A stretch of 64,000 nucleotides of DNA from Aliivibrio fischeri (GCF_009727955.1 NZ_WOBR01000004.1:869724-933723), one strand, 5' to 3'; positions 37,052-47,262 are shown, counted from the first letter of the stretch. Notes: generated from the sequence alone by a model not told the origin. Made by a program: numbers and translations.

Positions 37052-37444
37052 CTATGACTCGTTTTTATTACGATTATCTATCGCATACGAGCCCGCACCT
37101 TGTGCAAATATCACTAAAAAACCACCTGCTAAGGCGATATTTTTCATAAAGCTTGTCATTTCAGATTGATCGGAAAAATCGGCATGAAAAAGTAACGCAG
37201 ATAATGCACTAAAACCTGCCAATGCAAACGCTGCATATCTCGTTTTCCAACCTAACATCACGGCTAAACCGCCAACAACTTCGGTTAAAATAACTAATGG
37301 TAATAACGCTCCAGGTACGCCCATCGCTTCCATATAACCTTGCGTCCCTTCATATTGTGTAATTTTACTTAAACCCGATGTAACAAATATTAGAGATAAA
37401 AAGAAACGCCCTGTTGGTGCTGCCAGTTGTTGTAATTTATTCAT
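37052..37444 (-). CDS. DoxX-family membrane protein
   Basis: A 130-residue inner-membrane protein with four helices: GRFFLSLIFVTSGLSKI at the start and VVGGLAVMLGWKTRYAAFALAGFS in the middle are typical DoxX patterns. Family members such as YphA/YqjF are linked to redox and electrophile stress. First gene of the doxX-pirin operon; AAGGA precedes the ATG. Confidence 0.88.
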   Translation of the reverse strand: MNKLQQLAAPTGRFFLSLIFVTSGLSKITQYEGTQGYMEAMGVPGALLPLVILTEVVGGLAVMLGWKTRYAAFALAGFSALSALLFHADFSDQSEMTSFMKNIALAGGFLVIFAQGAGSYAIDNRNKNES

Positions 37445-37596
37445 GATTTTTCCTTTTCATACATTAAATTAGACATATATCTTTCATGTCTCATCACTTG
37501 GTATAAAGAATAGCCATTGAAGGAATCTTGATAAACAGCAATACTGAGGAAACACTGTTCTCATTTAGAGAACAATAAACAAATAAAGGAATGGAT

Positions 37597-38499
37597 ATGG
37601 GGCAATTAGAAAGCATGCGAATTTTTATTACTGTTGTTGAAACTGGCAGTATTACCAGAGCAGCAGAGCGACTTAATCTTGCCAAATCAGCCATCAGTAA
37701 ACGCCTTAGTGAGTTAGAGCAACAACTCGGAGTGAAGCTACTTAATCGAACAACCCGAACATCAAGTTTGACTGAAGCTGGTCAAGTTTATTTGAATAAA
37801 TGTAAATTAATTTTGGATGAAGTGGACGATCTACATTGTCATATATCATCGACTAGTAGCAAATTAAATGGTGTATTAAAGCTAGCGGTTCCATTAACCT
37901 TTGGACTCAAGCACCTTGTCCCTGCTCTCGACAATTTTGCAAAGTTACATCCAGAGCTAAAATTAGATATCGATTTTTCGGATAAAAAAATAGATTTAGT
38001 TGAAGATGGTGTTGATTTGGCGATTCGAATTGGCTCTCTGAATAATTCAACTTTACGAGCGAAACCACTCGCCCCTATCCATCATGTATTATGTGTAAGT
38101 CCAGATTACCTAACGGAACATGGACATATCACAACACCTAATGATCTAAAATCTCATAAATTATTAAGGTATAGCCAACAACCACTGTCCGGTGTTGAGT
38201 TAATAGATAACAATAACAAAACAATGACAGTTCCGATGGAAAGCTTTTGTATCGCAAATAATGGGGATTTTCTAAAAACAATGGCGGTATCTGGACATGG
38301 CGTATTATTCACACCTAAATTTATTGTCTGGGAAGAGCTAGCAAATGGCTCCCTAATACCAATCATGACCGATTATCGCTTCAACTCTATTAAGGCTTAT
38401 GCCGTTTACCCAGAGACCCGCTACCTACCTCGAAAAGTTCGAATGTTAATCGACTTTTTAAGTGAATATTTCGGTAACGAGCCCTACTGGGATAAGTAA
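37597..38499 (+). CDS. LysR-family transcriptional regulator, divergent from doxX-pirin
   Basis: A 300-residue LysR regulator (ESMRIFITVVETGSITRAAERLNLAKSAISKRLSELEQQLG in outline), AaeR/CrgA-like effector domain with AYAVYPETRYLPRKVRMLIDFL at the end. The ATG at 37597 is preferred because AAAGGA lies 6 bases before it; the ATG at 37591 directly abuts that site. Divergent from doxX-pirin, 152 bp away, and so probably controls it. Related homologues control pirin or quinone-stress genes. Confidence 0.9.
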   Translation: MGQLESMRIFITVVETGSITRAAERLNLAKSAISKRLSELEQQLGVKLLNRTTRTSSLTEAGQVYLNKCKLILDEVDDLHCHISSTSSKLNGVLKLAVPLTFGLKHLVPALDNFAKLHPELKLDIDFSDKKIDLVEDGVDLAIRIGSLNNSTLRAKPLAPIHHVLCVSPDYLTEHGHITTPNDLKSHKLLRYSQQPLSGVELIDNNNKTMTVPMESFCIANNGDFLKTMAVSGHGVLFTPKFIVWEELANGSLIPIMTDYRFNSIKAYAVYPETRYLPRKVRMLIDFLSEYFGNEPYWDK

Positions 38500-38509
38500 T
38501 TAAACGAAA

Positions 38510-40387
38510 TTAATACAGCACCATCGCCAGATAACCTAATACAAGAACAATCATTGATGTTAATGCATAAGGAACAGGGTAGCCTACTGCAGGCATATCG
38601 CTTTGGCATTCATCTTGAGCGCCTTTCATTGCAGGTGTGCTATTACGTCCACCAGCACAAGCACCAGCCAGAATTGCAGGGTTCATTTTTCTGACGTATA
38701 AACCATAAATCCACGCCAATAATGGAGGAAGTAAAGCAGCAACCAACCCTAACACTGCAATTTTAATCACAACAATGCCTTGGAAAGACGCTAATATTTT
38801 AGGGCCCACAGTTGCTGCTAATACCGCAACAAATAGACTCAAACCGATATCTTGTAAGAAGCTACGAGCCCCTTCACTCATAGGTCCACCAAAAGCAGGA
38901 TTACGAGTACGTAAAAACGAGAATATTATCCCTGTCAACATACAACCAGCAGATGTGCCTAAAGCAAATGGGATCCCCCCTAACGTAACGCTAAAGTGAC
39001 CACAAACGTAACCAATCAATAAAGAAAGTGCCAAGTAAAAAGTCTCCGTTAGCGTGCTCTCTACAATTGGATTACTGTTCAGTTTCTTACCGGCTTGCTT
39101 AACGCACCAATCAGACCCTGCCACACGTATAACATCGCCTACTTCGACAATGGTTTGAGGTAAAATAGGAAGTTGATGCCCTTGTCTAAACAAGGCTTTC
39201 ATATAAATACCAAAGCCAACTTCTTTACTGATATCTTCTATCGTTTTACCTGTATATTCCGATTTACCTAGGTGAATATCCGCAACTTCAATATCAACAT
39301 TACGTGCTCTTGGTTCATCTACCTCAATACCTACAGAGGATTCTCCTCCTTCAATCAAGACATGGTAATCACCGCGAATACCAATAATATCGCCAAGTTG
39401 AAGTATTGGATTATCTGATGCTTCATAAACATCCTCACCGCGCACAACTTTAAGAATCGCAGCATGAGGATAGCGATGAAATAATGATTCAACATCTTGA
39501 CCAACCAACTCTTGGTGATCAACACGATAGGCACGAATATCCAAAGGAAGCACACCTAAATTCGAGAAACCATTGGTACTTGGTAACGCCTCTGTGTCCC
39601 CACCAGCACCAAATTCAGCCTCGGCATCTTTACCTGCTTTTACTGGATCAATTCCAAACATAGCAGGCAGATACTTAATAAGTAAGATGATGAATACACT
39701 TGATAAAATGTAACTGATAGCATAGCCCGCAGCGATATTGGCACTGATCTGATCAAGTGTCATACCTGCAGGAGCTTTAACGGCTCCTGAATTAATCGCA
39801 GATTGAGCAACGCCCATAACAGCAGTTACTGTGTAACTTCCTGAAATTATCCCAGCCGCATAACCCGGTGCTAAATCCAATAATTTAGAACCAAAGAACA
39901 CAATAAGAAAGTTACTAAAAACAACAATTAACCCAATAACTACAAAGTCTAAACCGCCTCGAGCTAAACCAGAGAAAAATTGCGGCCCAACTTTCATACC
40001 AATTGCATACATAAACATCATCAAGAATATGTCCGAGACTAATCCCGGTGCATTAATATGTAATCCATAAATAGAAAAAGCAGGTAAAGCAATAGCCACA
40101 CCAACCACTAAGGTGCCTGCTGTTGAGCCTAAATTAACCCCTTTTATTGTTACTTTGCCTAATGGATAACCAATGGCGATGCTTAAGAAAAGAAACACAA
40201 ACGGATTTTGTGCAATATAAGAAAAGAGAAAACCAAAGACACTAGATGCATCTTGAGTTGCTTGATTTTCTAATGATTCAGCCAAAGCCAAATGACTGAA
40301 GAAAGTAACACATAGTAAAGTAAATAACTGAACCCAACCTTTGGAGCGAACCCAAGTAAATGGACGACCTATTTGACCGATATTCAT
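38510..40387 (-). CDS. AspT/YidE-family putative amino acid exchanger
   Basis: A 625-residue membrane protein of the aspartate:alanine exchanger (AAEx, AspT/YidE/YbjL) family. It has two membrane halves (about 55-250 and 455-620) separated by a cytoplasmic part with two TrkA_C-like domains (about 285-440; GDIIGIRGDYHVLIEGG, VGDVIRVAGSDWCV). GPMSEGARSFLQDIGLSLFVAVLAA and GACAGGRNSTPAMKGAQD fit the C-terminal half. The extra N-terminal ~50 residues look like a signal-peptide-like hydrophobic segment. It lies 90 bp downstream of a glutamate decarboxylase gene, so glutamate:GABA exchange is a strong inference rather than aspartate:alanine. Confidence 0.85.
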   Translation of the reverse strand: MNIGQIGRPFTWVRSKGWVQLFTLLCVTFFSHLALAESLENQATQDASSVFGFLFSYIAQNPFVFLFLSIAIGYPLGKVTIKGVNLGSTAGTLVVGVAIALPAFSIYGLHINAPGLVSDIFLMMFMYAIGMKVGPQFFSGLARGGLDFVVIGLIVVFSNFLIVFFGSKLLDLAPGYAAGIISGSYTVTAVMGVAQSAINSGAVKAPAGMTLDQISANIAAGYAISYILSSVFIILLIKYLPAMFGIDPVKAGKDAEAEFGAGGDTEALPSTNGFSNLGVLPLDIRAYRVDHQELVGQDVESLFHRYPHAAILKVVRGEDVYEASDNPILQLGDIIGIRGDYHVLIEGGESSVGIEVDEPRARNVDIEVADIHLGKSEYTGKTIEDISKEVGFGIYMKALFRQGHQLPILPQTIVEVGDVIRVAGSDWCVKQAGKKLNSNPIVESTLTETFYLALSLLIGYVCGHFSVTLGGIPFALGTSAGCMLTGIIFSFLRTRNPAFGGPMSEGARSFLQDIGLSLFVAVLAATVGPKILASFQGIVVIKIAVLGLVAALLPPLLAWIYGLYVRKMNPAILAGACAGGRNSTPAMKGAQDECQSDMPAVGYPVPYALTSMIVLVLGYLAMVLY

Positions 40388-40477
40388 AATTATTTCCTAT
40401 ATTTTTAGGAAGGAGAGATCCTCTACAGAACAATAGAGGATCTAAAAAGCAAAATGTCTATATCACGACGAAAGGGA

Positions 40478-41872
40478 TTAGCCGTGGTTAAATCCTGATG
40501 ATTCCAACTCATCACTACCATGAGAAATAGGATGCTTAGCAAAAAACTCAACGCAATGTTTTAAGTCCGCAACCAATAAATCCGCTTGATCTCGACTGAA
40601 TCCATGACGTACTAAAATACGCATGATGACTAAATCTTCACGTTTTGGTGGCATTGCATAAGCCGCAATTTGCCAACCACGAGAACGAATTCGATCCGAT
40701 AGGTCAAACAAATTAAAACCAGGATCAACGCCTTCCTTCAATGACCAACTCATTGCTGGAATACCACCTTTACCATCATAGATAATTTCAAACATACCCA
40801 GTTTTTCAATTTCAGATGATAAATAAACAGCAGTGTCATAACACGCTTGGTGGATCTTACGATACCCTTCTTTTCCTAAACGTAGGAAATTGTAGTATTG
40901 CGCTACAATTTGGCCACCTGGGCGAGAGAAGTTCAATGCAAAGGTCGGCATATTGCCACCTAAATAGTTCACATTAAAAATCAAATCTTCATGCAAGGCT
41001 AATGCGTCACGCCAAATTACCCAACCCACACCTAGTGGGCTTAGGCCAAATTTATGACCTGATGCATTAATCGATTTAACTCGAGGAAGACGGAAGTCCC
41101 ACTCTAAATCAGGATCACAGAACGGAGCTAAGAAACCACCACTCGCCGCATCAATGTGCATTGGAATATCTAAACCCGTCTCTTCTTGTAACTTATCTAG
41201 CGCTTCATGTACCGCTTTCACAGGCTCATATTGACAAGTAAAAGTCACCCCCAGTGTTGGAACAACACCAATGGTATTTTCATCACAACGTTTAATCACT
41301 TCTTCAGGCGTCATGATCAAGCGATCGCCTTCCATTGGGATCTCACGTAATTCAATATCCCAATAACGTGCAAATTTATGCCAACATACTTGAACGGGAC
41401 CACAGATCATATTTGGCTTATCTGTTGGTTTGCCAAGTTTTTTCATTTTTTCTCGCCAAGCCCATTTTAATGCCATACCACCTAGCATAGCGGCTTCACT
41501 TGAACCTGTAGTTGAACAACCTAGTGTGTTTTCTGCGTCAGGAGAGTTCCATAAATCCGCTAGCATATGCACACAGCGAGATTCTAATTCAGCAGTTTGA
41601 GGGTATTCATCTTTATCGATCATATTTTTATCGATACATTCATCCATTAATTTATGGACTTCATCTTCAACCCAAGTTTGGCAAAACGTTGCTAAGTTCT
41701 GTCGAGAATTACCATCCATCATGAGCTCATCATGAATGACTTGGTAGGCATGACGTGGGTCATGTTCTTGTTCAGGCATTTTATATTTTGGCATGGATAA
41801 CGAAAGGTCAGCTGATGAATAAATATCATCAAGAAGATCATCTCTGACTGCGTTTTTGGAATGAAGAGGCAT
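40478..41872 (-). CDS. gadB: Glutamate decarboxylase
   Basis: A 464-residue PLP enzyme converting glutamate to GABA and CO2 while consuming a proton. [39 protein letters not shown] (as [13 protein letters not shown]), [10 protein letters not shown] and [14 protein letters not shown] (PLP lysine) match E. coli GadB (466 residues). The ATG at 41872 (GGAG 9 bases upstream) gives the family length; three earlier start codons would add up to 14 unsupported residues. It precedes the AspT-family exchanger gene as an operon, instead of the usual GadC. A role in acid resistance is inferred. A Fur-box-like palindrome lies about 200 bp upstream. Confidence 0.93.
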   Translation of the reverse strand: MPLHSKNAVRDDLLDDIYSSADLSLSMPKYKMPEQEHDPRHAYQVIHDELMMDGNSRQNLATFCQTWVEDEVHKLMDECIDKNMIDKDEYPQTAELESRCVHMLADLWNSPDAENTLGCSTTGSSEAAMLGGMALKWAWREKMKKLGKPTDKPNMICGPVQVCWHKFARYWDIELREIPMEGDRLIMTPEEVIKRCDENTIGVVPTLGVTFTCQYEPVKAVHEALDKLQEETGLDIPMHIDAASGGFLAPFCDPDLEWDFRLPRVKSINASGHKFGLSPLGVGWVIWRDALALHEDLIFNVNYLGGNMPTFALNFSRPGGQIVAQYYNFLRLGKEGYRKIHQACYDTAVYLSSEIEKLGMFEIIYDGKGGIPAMSWSLKEGVDPGFNLFDLSDRIRSRGWQIAAYAMPPKREDLVIMRILVRHGFSRDQADLLVADLKHCVEFFAKHPISHGSDELESSGFNHG

Positions 41873-42068
41873 ACGTTTTAGCTCCATTGAATTGAACATA
41901 CAATAAGAATACAAACTGTCGAATTAACTAAATTCGGCCTTAATTAATGAGCAATTTACAATACTGTCAATTAGTTACTCATTAATATTTAGTTACATTT
42001 CTAGACCCTTTAATGAGCATTGTCAACGTTCTTTCGCAGCCTTTTTTAGAGCATAACTGTCTTTAAAA

Positions 42069-42083
42069 TGATAATCAGTATCA
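42069..42083. promoter_or_regulatory. Fur-box-like palindrome upstream of gadB
   Basis: TGATAAT-C-AGTATCA, a 7-1-7 inverted repeat with one asymmetry, matching the Fur consensus TGATAATNATTATCA at 13 of 14 fixed positions. It is 197 bp before gadB and after the end of the LysR gene, farther than usual for a repressor site. Confidence 0.35.
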
Positions 42084-42147
42084 TAAATGCCACACCATTT
42101 CTGACAAACCAGACAGTTTAAATTCAATGTAAAACGATAAATAATGT

Positions 42148-43038
42148 CTACTTTTGAGAGCGAATAATCTCGTCATCCACCCACTTTAATAATTGTTTAA
42201 TTGCCTTAGATAAAATCTGATTTTGACGAACTATATAACCTAAACTTGTTGTCGGAAATTCAGGTAATGGCGTTACTTTTGTTTTAAGATCTCTCTTTGG
42301 ATGAATAGAAAACTCAGGCACAATCGCTACCCCAAACCCAGCTTCAGCCCAATCTATTTGGGCATCGACACTACCCACTTCCATGATTCGATATTTGGGT
42401 AATTTCAATGAAGGTAACGCCAAGTCTAACAAGTCTCTTGTTCTGGTGTCGTGCCCTAGCAAAATCAAAGTCGGTTCTTCATCCACAACAATTGTAGGAT
42501 CCAAATACGCTTGTTGCCACTCTTCAAGGTGATTACCTAATGCACACCATTTTATTTGCTGCAATTCGGTAAAATGCAGAGGTTGGCTCTCTTTCTGTGC
42601 AATAACAAAGCCCAAATCAGCCTCTGCACTTTTTACTAACTCAGATGCCTGTGAAGAGGTGGTATTAAGCAATGAGAAATCAATTCCTGGAAATTCTTGC
42701 TTAAATAATTGAAATGGCCCTATCAATAATAAACGCGAGATAATATCGCTTGCTGCAATGGTTAACGTTCCTCGACTCAAATCATTAATCGCATTCAAAT
42801 CCGCTTGGCATACTTGCAGCTCCATTAACGTATTTTGGCTCGTCATTAATAAGCGATTGCCCGCTTCCGTTAAATGAAAAGGATTTCTCTCTATCAATTT
42901 CACGCGTGTTGCAGCTTCTAACTGTTTGATATGCAAACTAACATTGGGCTGTGTCATATGTAATGCTGCTGCTGTTTTACCAAAATGCTTTAACTCTGCC
43001 AATGTCACGAAGGTTTTCAGCCAGTGAAGATCTAACAT
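42148..43038 (-). CDS. LysR-family transcriptional regulator, divergent from the PurA paralogue
   Basis: A 296-residue LysR regulator (LDLHWLKTFVTLAELKHFGKTAAALHMTQPNVSLHIKQLE in outline). The ATG at 43038 is chosen because AGAGAG lies 7 bases upstream; ATG 43044 and GTG 43068 are in frame but have poorer spacing. It is divergent from the adenylosuccinate-synthetase-like gene, with about 135 bp between, the usual arrangement of a LysR protein and its target. Effector unknown. Confidence 0.9.
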   Translation of the reverse strand: MLDLHWLKTFVTLAELKHFGKTAAALHMTQPNVSLHIKQLEAATRVKLIERNPFHLTEAGNRLLMTSQNTLMELQVCQADLNAINDLSRGTLTIAASDIISRLLLIGPFQLFKQEFPGIDFSLLNTTSSQASELVKSAEADLGFVIAQKESQPLHFTELQQIKWCALGNHLEEWQQAYLDPTIVVDEEPTLILLGHDTRTRDLLDLALPSLKLPKYRIMEVGSVDAQIDWAEAGFGVAIVPEFSIHPKRDLKTKVTPLPEFPTTSLGYIVRQNQILSKAIKQLLKWVDDEIIRSQK

Positions 43039-43173
43039 GCTCATACTCTCTTTTTGAATATATTTCACTCAATATGATATATGAATTTCTTATCAAGTCG
43101 ATAATTATAATTAATTTCTCATATTGCAAATCTGATATTAGGATAGTGTCTTAATCATTAAGGAGTTTGTGTT

Positions 43174-44430
43174 ATGCCGTCTATTGTTGTTGTTGGTGCT
43201 AATTGGGGCGATGAAGGTAAAGGCCGCATCGTTGATTTTCTTGCTGCTGAAGCGGCTGCAAGTATTCGTTTTCAAGGTGGTAATAACGCCGGTCATACTG
43301 TTGTAAATGACTTTGGTACCTTTAAGCTACACCAACTTCCAAGCGGTATTTTTAACCCAAACTGTACAGCGGTTCTTGGCCCTGGCATGGTTATTAGCCC
43401 TGCAGCATTAAGTGAAGAAATTGCTGAAGTAAAAGCCGCTGGCATCGAAGTTAAAATGCACATTTCTGATCGTGCAACACTTTGCCTTCCAATCCATGCA
43501 CTTGAAGATACATTAGAAGAATTACGTTTAGGTGATGGTGCTTACGGTTCAACTCGTCAAGGTATTGCTCCTGCATACGGCGACCGTGTTATGAAAAAAG
43601 GCATTCTTGTTGGTTGGCTAAAACAACCTGATGTACTTCTTGAGCGTATTAAATTCATGCTTGATTGGAAAATGCCACAGCTGAAAGCGCTTTATCCTAC
43701 TTGTGACTTCAGCCAAACCGCTGAAGAAATGACAGAATGGTTATTAGAAGTGACTGCTCCTTGGCGTGAATTTATTTGTAATGTTACTGAACCACTAAAA
43801 GTAATGCAGAAAAACGACGCAAACTTATTGTTTGAAGCACAACTAGGTGCAGGCCGTGATTTAGTTTACGGTGAATACCCATGGACTACGTCTTCAAATG
43901 TTACGGCGGCTTATGCTGGTATCGGCAGTGGCTTACCTGCGTTACGTCCTGAACGTGTTATTGCTGTGGCGAAATCGTTCAGTTCTTCGGTTGGTACAGG
44001 CACCTTAGTTACAGCAATGGAAGAACAAGATAACTTCCGTGAAGCAGCTAACGAGTATGGTGCAGTAACAGGTCGTCCACGTGATATGGGTTACTTTGAT
44101 GCGGTAGCAACACGCAACGGTGTTGAACTGCAAGCAGCAACGGAAATCGCATTAACAAAAATCGACTGTTTAAGTGGTATGGCAGATCTTAGAATCTGTA
44201 CTTCTTATGCTGGTGAGCACACTGAGAACCCTATTTGGCCTCAAACATCAGCATTAAGTCCTGTGTACGAAAAAATGGAAGCATGGGAAGAAGACATTAC
44301 AGGTTGTCGTACTTTTGAAAGCTTGCCAAAAGCGGCTCAAGCTTATGTATTACGTATTGAAGAGTTAATGGGAGTGCCAGTAAGCATGGTATCTGTTGGT
44401 CCTGAGCGTGAGCAAATGATCATCCGTTAA
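43174..44430 (+). CDS. Divergent adenylosuccinate synthetase paralogue
   Basis: A 418-residue PurA-family enzyme (E. coli PurA 432). It keeps ANWGDEGKGRIVDFL (GTP/IMP loop with catalytic Asp), GGNNAGHTVV (catalytic His), GIAPAYGDRV, TSSNVTA and the C-terminal RIEELMGVPVSMVSVGPER. It differs where PurA binds IMP and aspartate: the usual FEGAQG..DIDHG is FEAQLG..DLVYG, and TGRRRRTGW is TGRPRDMGY, leaving two of the arginines. This is therefore not the housekeeping PurA, which in Vibrio reads like E. coli and is expected elsewhere. A changed substrate is possible. A divergent LysR gene suggests inducible expression. Confidence 0.85.
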   Translation: MPSIVVVGANWGDEGKGRIVDFLAAEAAASIRFQGGNNAGHTVVNDFGTFKLHQLPSGIFNPNCTAVLGPGMVISPAALSEEIAEVKAAGIEVKMHISDRATLCLPIHALEDTLEELRLGDGAYGSTRQGIAPAYGDRVMKKGILVGWLKQPDVLLERIKFMLDWKMPQLKALYPTCDFSQTAEEMTEWLLEVTAPWREFICNVTEPLKVMQKNDANLLFEAQLGAGRDLVYGEYPWTTSSNVTAAYAGIGSGLPALRPERVIAVAKSFSSSVGTGTLVTAMEEQDNFREAANEYGAVTGRPRDMGYFDAVATRNGVELQAATEIALTKIDCLSGMADLRICTSYAGEHTENPIWPQTSALSPVYEKMEAWEEDITGCRTFESLPKAAQAYVLRIEELMGVPVSMVSVGPEREQMIIR

Positions 44431-44444
44431 TCTAATAAACTAAT

Positions 44445-44493
44445 AAAGCCACACATACCTATTTTGGGAATTTTAGGTCGTGTGGCTTTTTAT
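44445..44493 (+). terminator. Terminator after PurA paralogue
   Basis: 10-bp inverted repeat AAAGCCACAC / GTGTGGCTTT, with a long loop, followed by T residues. Confidence 0.85.
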
Positions 44494-44520
44494 TATGATA
44501 GTACTTATTTGATTAACTAT

Positions 44521-45880
44521 TTAGCTATAAAAAGCGTAAACAATAACAAAATGAAACACAAAGCCGACTAAAACAGGAACTGATGTTCGCTTTGCAACTT
44601 CAAATGGACTTAACTTGGCACCCGTTGCTGAAGCAATAACAACAGCAGAAACAGGTGACATTGCTCGACCTATTGCTGAGGCTTGTTGCATTGGCATTAG
44701 CATTGCCGCTGCGTTAGCCCCCATACTGGAAGCTATAGTAGGAATTAATTCAACAAACGCCAAGAATGGCGCATTCCCCGACCCCATGATTACCGCAGCC
44801 ATTAACGTCACTACAGCAAAAACAAACGTCATCGCTACACTTGGTAAACCCACTGATTTAGCCATCATGATTAGGTTGGTAATCGCTCCTGTTACTTGAA
44901 TTCCATAAGCAAAAACACCAGCAGCAACTAATAATACAACCACACTGCTAAATGCACTCCCCATTCCTTTTGAGAACACATTGAAACCATCAAAAACCGT
45001 TTTTAAACTTCTTTTCGTTATGCATTCACACAACATAGCAACAAACATTGAAACAAATACAATCGTCGTCACATCCATATTGATCGTTGAAATGACGAGT
45101 TTAGAAAACACAACAGCCATAATAATAGGAAGCAAAGGTAAAATGACATAATAACTAGGTGCTAACACTTCCTCTTTTTGTGTCTGTTCAATTGATGCTT
45201 GTTCGAATTGTTCAGGATGCTTTTTATCAACCTGTGTCTGCCAAATAACATGCATAATACCGATAACCACCATTGTTGCTACCGATGTTGGAGCTTGATA
45301 ATGAGAAACATAACTCATCAAGTCCATACCTAAAGCTTCACTTGCACGTATTGCATCAACCCCTGTTGGCGTAAAACTTACCGCTAATGAACTAGCAATA
45401 ACCGCCGCGGCGCTACCACGAGAAATACCCAATCCCAACATCACAGGATAAAGTGTTCCCATCAATAACACACCAAGACCGGTAGCTGAAGGAATTGCCA
45501 GTTGTAAGATACTTGCCATACAGTAAGCAAAGAACAACATAATGTTTTTATTTTGAATACGGCTTAGTGGCTAAACGAACGACAACATCGTTAGCTCCAA
45601 TATGACTCATATAATCAGCAAAACCGACCAAAGCCATAATCATTAACCCCAGCGCTCCCGCTCGATATCCCATTAAAAATTGTATGTATTTAAACGGCTC
45701 AAATCCTGAAAAATTAGTCGATGTAACCGAAGCTGGCAACATTGGGCCCCAGCCAAAAAGCCCAGTTGCGAAAATCAATATCGTCCCTGACATTAATAAA
45801 GTAGGTTCAGCTTTATACCCCTTTAAAATCATCCTTGCCGCAATAACAACAACGATAAGAACAAGTAATAACGAAGCCAT
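44521..45880 (-). pseudogene. DcuC-family C4-dicarboxylate transporter, frameshifted
   Basis: Two consecutive frames make one DcuC-like carrier. The N-terminal 110 residues (45548-45880) end after IGANDVVVRLATKPYSK with a TAA; the rest (44521-45540, 339 residues) resumes in another frame with MLFFAYCM..IPSATGLGVLLMG, which continues exactly where DcuC would. The break falls in an A-rich run (AAAATAAAAA on the coding strand), where deleting one A restores a continuous frame reading KPYSNKNIMLFFAYC. Thus it may be a true inactivation, a slippage-controlled gene or a sequencing error. It starts 2 bp after pepT and clearly shares its transcript. Confidence 0.8.
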
Positions 45881-45882
45881 GA

Positions 45883-47112
45883 CTACACCTCTTCATGTTT
45901 CGTTAAGTTAATAATGATTGTTTTCACGACATTACTTGCAGCAATTAAAGATGAGACAGGAAGGTATTCAAATATTGAGTGGAAGTTATGTGCGCCGGTA
46001 AAAATGTTAGGGCATGGCAAACCTTTTTCAGACAAAACCGCACCATCATAGCCACCGCGCATCGGTATAACTTTAGGTTCAATGCCATTTTCCTTATATG
46101 CTTCCAATGCAAGATCAACTGGCAGCATGGAGCCTTTTAAGAAGTTATGAACGTTACTGTAACGATCACTTAATTCAAGAGTTGCACGGTTATTGTTTTC
46201 TTCATTGAACATTCGAACTTGTTCAGCAATAAAGGCTTTACGATACACATATCCTGATTCAGTGAAATCTCTGATATCCATATTAAGCACTGTTTTGGCA
46301 GAATTTCCCGCCAACTTCTTCATCCAGTAATAGCCTTCTCTTCCTTCTGTATGCTCAGGAGTTTCTTTCTCAGGAAAACGGGACATAAATGAATTAGCCA
46401 GTAACAAAGAGTTAATCAAATTACCTTTAGAGTTCATAGGGTGTGCAGACTGCCCCGTAAACGTAACGACCGCATTACCTGCATTCCAGTTCTCACATAC
46501 AAACTCACCAATGCCACAGCAATCCAAAGTGTATGCAAAATCAGCACCAAAACCGTCAACATCAAAAGCATTCGCCCCTAAAAGACCTTGCTCTTCATCA
46601 GGAACAAAACCAACCTTAACCGTTCCATGTTCAACATCTGGGTTGTCTTTAAAAAACTGTAACGCATTTAAGATAGCGGCAATGGCTGCTTTATCATCTG
46701 CGCCTAATAATGATTGACCGTCACTTACAATGATGTCTTGACCAATATAATTAGTTAGTTCTGGATATTCAGCTAAAGATAAAACAGGTCCTGTTGCGAG
46801 AGGAATATCGCCACCTTTATAATGAACCACTACGGCATGGGTGTCTTCTGTACGTTCAGAGCTGGTATCAAGGTGCCCAAAGAAAGCAACGGTTGGTAAT
46901 TTTTTTTCGGTATTAGATGGCAGAGTTGCCGTAAGAATAGCGGTATCACGAAGAAGAATATCTGTACAACCTAGCGCTTCTAATTCCTTTTTAACCAAAC
47001 AAGCCAATTCATATTGCCCTTCACTTGAAGGCATAATGCCTGCGGCCCCATTAGCTTGGTTTGTTGTCGTATTAATCTTTGTGTAACCTAAGAAACGTTC
47101 TACTACATTCAT
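45883..47112 (-). CDS. pepT: Peptidase T (aminotripeptidase)
   Basis: A 409-residue M20-family zinc aminopeptidase releasing the N-terminal residue of tripeptides; E. coli PepT has 408. Motifs: FFGHLDTSSE (first zinc His and Asp), LLGADDKAAIAAI (bridging Asp), DEEQGLLGANAFDVD (catalytic Glu and ligand), and GAHNFHSIFEYLP (last His). The ATG at 47112 with GGAT 10 bases upstream fits the family N terminus MNVVERFLGYTKI; an in-frame TTG 30 bases earlier is rejected. First gene of an operon with the broken dcuC-like gene, which suggests a link to peptide and dicarboxylate use in anaerobiosis, as in the FNR-controlled enteric pepT. Confidence 0.93.
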   Translation of the reverse strand: MNVVERFLGYTKINTTTNQANGAAGIMPSSEGQYELACLVKKELEALGCTDILLRDTAILTATLPSNTEKKLPTVAFFGHLDTSSERTEDTHAVVVHYKGGDIPLATGPVLSLAEYPELTNYIGQDIIVSDGQSLLGADDKAAIAAILNALQFFKDNPDVEHGTVKVGFVPDEEQGLLGANAFDVDGFGADFAYTLDCCGIGEFVCENWNAGNAVVTFTGQSAHPMNSKGNLINSLLLANSFMSRFPEKETPEHTEGREGYYWMKKLAGNSAKTVLNMDIRDFTESGYVYRKAFIAEQVRMFNEENNNRATLELSDRYSNVHNFLKGSMLPVDLALEAYKENGIEPKVIPMRGGYDGAVLSEKGLPCPNIFTGAHNFHSIFEYLPVSSLIAASNVVKTIIINLTKHEEV

Positions 47113-47228
47113 TGCTTTAATCCAAAACGATTGATAAAACAACGATATTACAAACTCTCCATCTTATTTAAGTGACTACTCTCTCAATAACCACAATATA
47201 AAAATGGTTATTTATATTGCAAAAATAA

Positions 47229-47262
47229 AAAACACCTTCCAAAAACATCTGGAAGGTGTTTA
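47229..47262 (-). terminator. Terminator after GH19 chitinase gene
   Basis: 12-bp inverted repeat AAACACCTTCCA / TGGAAGGTGTTT with an 8-base loop; A run on the left is the U tract of the minus-strand transcript. Confidence 0.9.

Noticed and set aside
43174-44430. PurZ (Z-genome, 2-aminoadenylosuccinate synthetase)
   Set aside because: The catalytic aspartate in GDEGKG is retained, whereas PurZ has it replaced; no phage genes are near.
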